From assembly GCA_900769695.1 (NCBI GenBank), contig CAAGHO010000052.1:1-7990 (forward strand): DNA of 7,990 nt, read 5' to 3'. A program made the position numbers and the translations under genes. Source of the DNA: Bacilli bacterium (GTDB taxonomy: Bacteria > Bacillota_I > Bacilli_A > RF39 > UBA660). The notes beneath the pieces were generated by a model that was not told where the DNA came from, searched no databases, and saw only the letters and a program-made list of their open reading frames with translations. This document shows positions 6,856 through 7,990 of this stretch, piece after piece; within the stretch, counting starts at the first letter, position 1, and each line of letters starts with the position of its first letter.

Positions 6856-7567
6856 AGATATCTATAATGTTTTACAAAAAAAACGAAAAAAAATTAAGTT
6901 TAGAAGTATTTTATTACTTGTTTTCTTATTTGGAGTTAATGCTTATGCTTGGTTTGTATATATGTCAAATGCGAGTGTAAATCTATCATCAACTGTATCA
7001 AGTTGGAATGTAAGTTTTCTAGATGGTGGTGAAGAATCTAAAGATTTAACAATTTATACAGGAAATATTTACCCAGGTATGGATACATTTTTGAAAGAGT
7101 TTCTTATAAAAAATAAAAGTGATACGAAAGCAAGCTTTGAATATAAGATAGAAAATTTAAATATCTTTGGAGAAAAAATAGAGGATGATGATTTAGAACT
7201 ATTTTTAAAAGAAAAGCTTCCTTTTACATTAGAAATAATTCCATCTAAAAAAGAATTAGATAAAAATGATACAGTTATATTAGATATAAAATTAGATTGG
7301 CCATACGAATCTTTAAAAAAGTATTATAAAGTAATACCTTTATTAGAGTATCAAGAAAACTTCACTTATTATACAAAAACTAGTGATATATATAAGCCAG
7401 CCGTCGTAAATAAAACTAGTTATTTAGATATGGTTAGTGAAGGACTTTATTTAGAAAGTGATGATGCAGATACTTATTTTGGTAGTAAATGTGATGAATA
7501 CAAAACTACTACTGGTAGTAAATCATGTCTTAATTTTCATATAAAACTAACGGTTATTCAAAAATAA
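6839..7567 (+). CDS. Camelysin/TasA-like exported protein with cysteine pair, overlapping sipW
   Basis: This is a 242-residue exported protein. An unusually long, very basic N-terminus (1-22, including KKRKKIK) precedes a membrane segment at 23-41 that reads LLLVFLFGVNAYAWFVYMS. The boundary AYAWF and the later SSWNVSF (54-60) mirror the SipW-signal and 'a..W.v.f' layout of camelysins. YPGMD (78-82) takes the place of the family's 'PG' strand. Near the C-terminus, DDADTYFG (208-215) resembles the conserved 'D..DT..G' segment, and the protein ends in a LTVIQK strand. Two cysteines, C218 and C230, bracket a TTTGSKS loop and could form a disulfide. The ATG lies inside the last codons of the signal peptidase gene (17-base overlap) with only a weak SD (AGAGAG), suggesting translation by coupling to the protease. 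The membership call is moderate because the sequence is divergent. Confidence 0.72.
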   Translation: MKKSFKDIYNVLQKKRKKIKFRSILLLVFLFGVNAYAWFVYMSNASVNLSSTVSSWNVSFLDGGEESKDLTIYTGNIYPGMDTFLKEFLIKNKSDTKASFEYKIENLNIFGEKIEDDDLELFLKEKLPFTLEIIPSKKELDKNDTVILDIKLDWPYESLKKYYKVIPLLEYQENFTYYTKTSDIYKPAVVNKTSYLDMVSEGLYLESDDADTYFGSKCDEYKTTTGSKSCLNFHIKLTVIQK

Positions 7568-7570
7568 ATA

Positions 7571-7599
7571 TTGATATTTGAAGACTATTTAATTATAAT
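7571..7599 (+). promoter_or_regulatory. Near-consensus sigma-A-type promoter
   Basis: TTGATA (7571-7576) and a perfect TATAAT (7594-7599) are separated by exactly 17 bases. Transcription would start near 7606, leaving a leader of about 27 bases before the GTG start. This is the best promoter in the window and gives the last gene independent, probably strong, expression. No terminator was seen between the preceding stop and this promoter, so operon read-through may add to it. Confidence 0.85.
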
Positions 7600-7618
7600 A
7601 AAAATGTAAGATAAAGGT

Positions 7619-7624
7619 AGGTGA
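7619..7624 (+). promoter_or_regulatory. SD site for the final gene (GTG start)
   Basis: AGGTGA is eight bases before a GTG at 7633, the start used here. An ATG at 7642 in the same frame would be 17 bases from this SD and has only a weak GGGAAG upstream. The GTG at 7621 lies within the SD. Confidence 0.6.
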
Positions 7625-7632
7625 AGATACTA

Positions 7633-7990
7633 GTGGGAAGAATGGTAAAACATCTAAAAAATAATTATAAAATAATAATAGGAATAATAATAGGAGTAGT
7701 AATAAGTGGATGCGGAGTATACGCAGTAACTGTTATAGCTGCATCAAAAGTAGAATATACAGATAATTTCTCTTTAGGAGCAACTAATGTACAAGATGCT
7801 ATAGATAAACTAAATACAAAAGCAACAACCAAAATAAAAGAGGCAGAGGCAAAGTGCCCCAAAGGTTATGATTGTACAAAATCAAAATTATGTAAAAGAG
7901 CAACAACACTTCACACAGAAACATGTAGCCAAACATCAACCTCATCATATTGTAGTGGAGATGGATATACAGCAAGTGGAAGTATGAAAA
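7633..7990 (+). CDS. Membrane-anchored cysteine-containing surface protein (3' partial)
   Basis: The frame runs off the right edge, so only the first 119 residues are visible. A basic start (MGRMVKHLKNNYK) leads into a long hydrophobic stretch at 14-37, with the unusual run IIIGIIIGVVISG. VEYTDNFSLGATNVQDAIDKL (40-60) contains the 'Y.dn.s.l.AtnVQdAId.L' module common in surface and phage-tail-fibre-like proteins. Then follows a region with five cysteines (C75, C81, C87, C98, C107) in a Ser/Thr-rich background, suggesting an extracellular disulfide-bonded domain. ISGC (24-27) fits a lipobox on paper, but the hydrophobic stretch continues well past the cysteine, so a plain membrane anchor or signal is preferred. 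It has its own strong promoter. Codon use differs from its neighbours: all ten Ile codons are ATA and most Thr codons are ACA. The function is unknown; from memory, similar proteins occur in uncultured gut Bacilli. Confidence 0.75.
   Translation, partial: MGRMVKHLKNNYKIIIGIIIGVVISGCGVYAVTVIAASKVEYTDNFSLGATNVQDAIDKLNTKATTKIKEAEAKCPKGYDCTKSKLCKRATTLHTETCSQTSTSSYCSGDGYTASGSMK

Noticed and set aside
7566..7579. Inverted repeat AAATAT-TG-ATATTT as a terminator or operator
   Set aside because: It is entirely A/T with a two-base loop and no T-tract, as expected by chance in such AT-rich DNA. It overlaps the -35 box, so it could be an operator, but nothing else supports this.
7702..7713. Lipoprotein signal (ISGC lipobox) in the final gene
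   Set aside because: The cysteine sits in the middle of a hydrophobic run that continues for about ten more residues, which is unlike a lipoprotein, where the polar mature chain starts right after the cysteine.
7665..7862. Minus-strand open frame of 65 codons
   Set aside because: It lies wholly opposite the final gene, which has a strong promoter, an SD site and a recognisable membrane segment. The antisense hydrophobic ends are just the complement of its ATA/GTA runs, and no SD or promoter was seen for it.

Overview
This window looks like a chromosomal segment of a low-GC, Gram-positive-type bacterium. By eye it is about a quarter G+C, genes are tightly packed on one strand, and Shine-Dalgarno (SD) sites are of the AGGAGGTGA type. 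Every visible stop is TAG or TAA, and TGG is the only tryptophan codon, so there is no sign of a UGA=Trp code. Composition and protein families resemble uncultured gut Bacilli/Mycoplasmatota-like (RF39-type) lineages; that placement is inference from memory, not a search.

Layout. Positions 2-205 hold the C-terminal tail of an Rpn/PD-(D/E)XK 'putative transposase' type protein, closed by a strong intrinsic terminator (210-237). A first cluster (274-2418) follows, with three small exported proteins, each with one N-terminal hydrophobic segment and a beta-rich ectodomain. The first is a clear TasA/camelysin-like protein and the other two are more divergent. A perfect extended -10 promoter (2431-2439) then opens a second, gapless unit: an unrecognised soluble protein (2474-3568), a membrane-anchored McrB-like AAA+ ATPase (3577-5121), a DUF2357/McrC-like partner with no nuclease domain (5140-6255), an ER-type SipW-like signal peptidase I (6265-6855), and another camelysin-like exported protein whose start overlaps the peptidase gene (6839-7567). 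A near-consensus promoter (7571-7599) then drives a cysteine-containing surface protein that runs off the right edge (7633-7990).

How the genes may work together. In Bacillus, SipW processes the matrix fibre proteins TasA and TapA. Here a SipW-type peptidase sits among four candidate substrates, pointing to a surface fibre or matrix system. The unusual part is that a membrane-tethered McrB-like ATPase and a nuclease-less DUF2357 partner are built into the same operon. McrBC relatives are normally restriction or defence systems. In this context a motor or chaperone role in export, assembly or remodelling of the surface polymer is an attractive but unproven inference, and it is the most interesting feature of the window.
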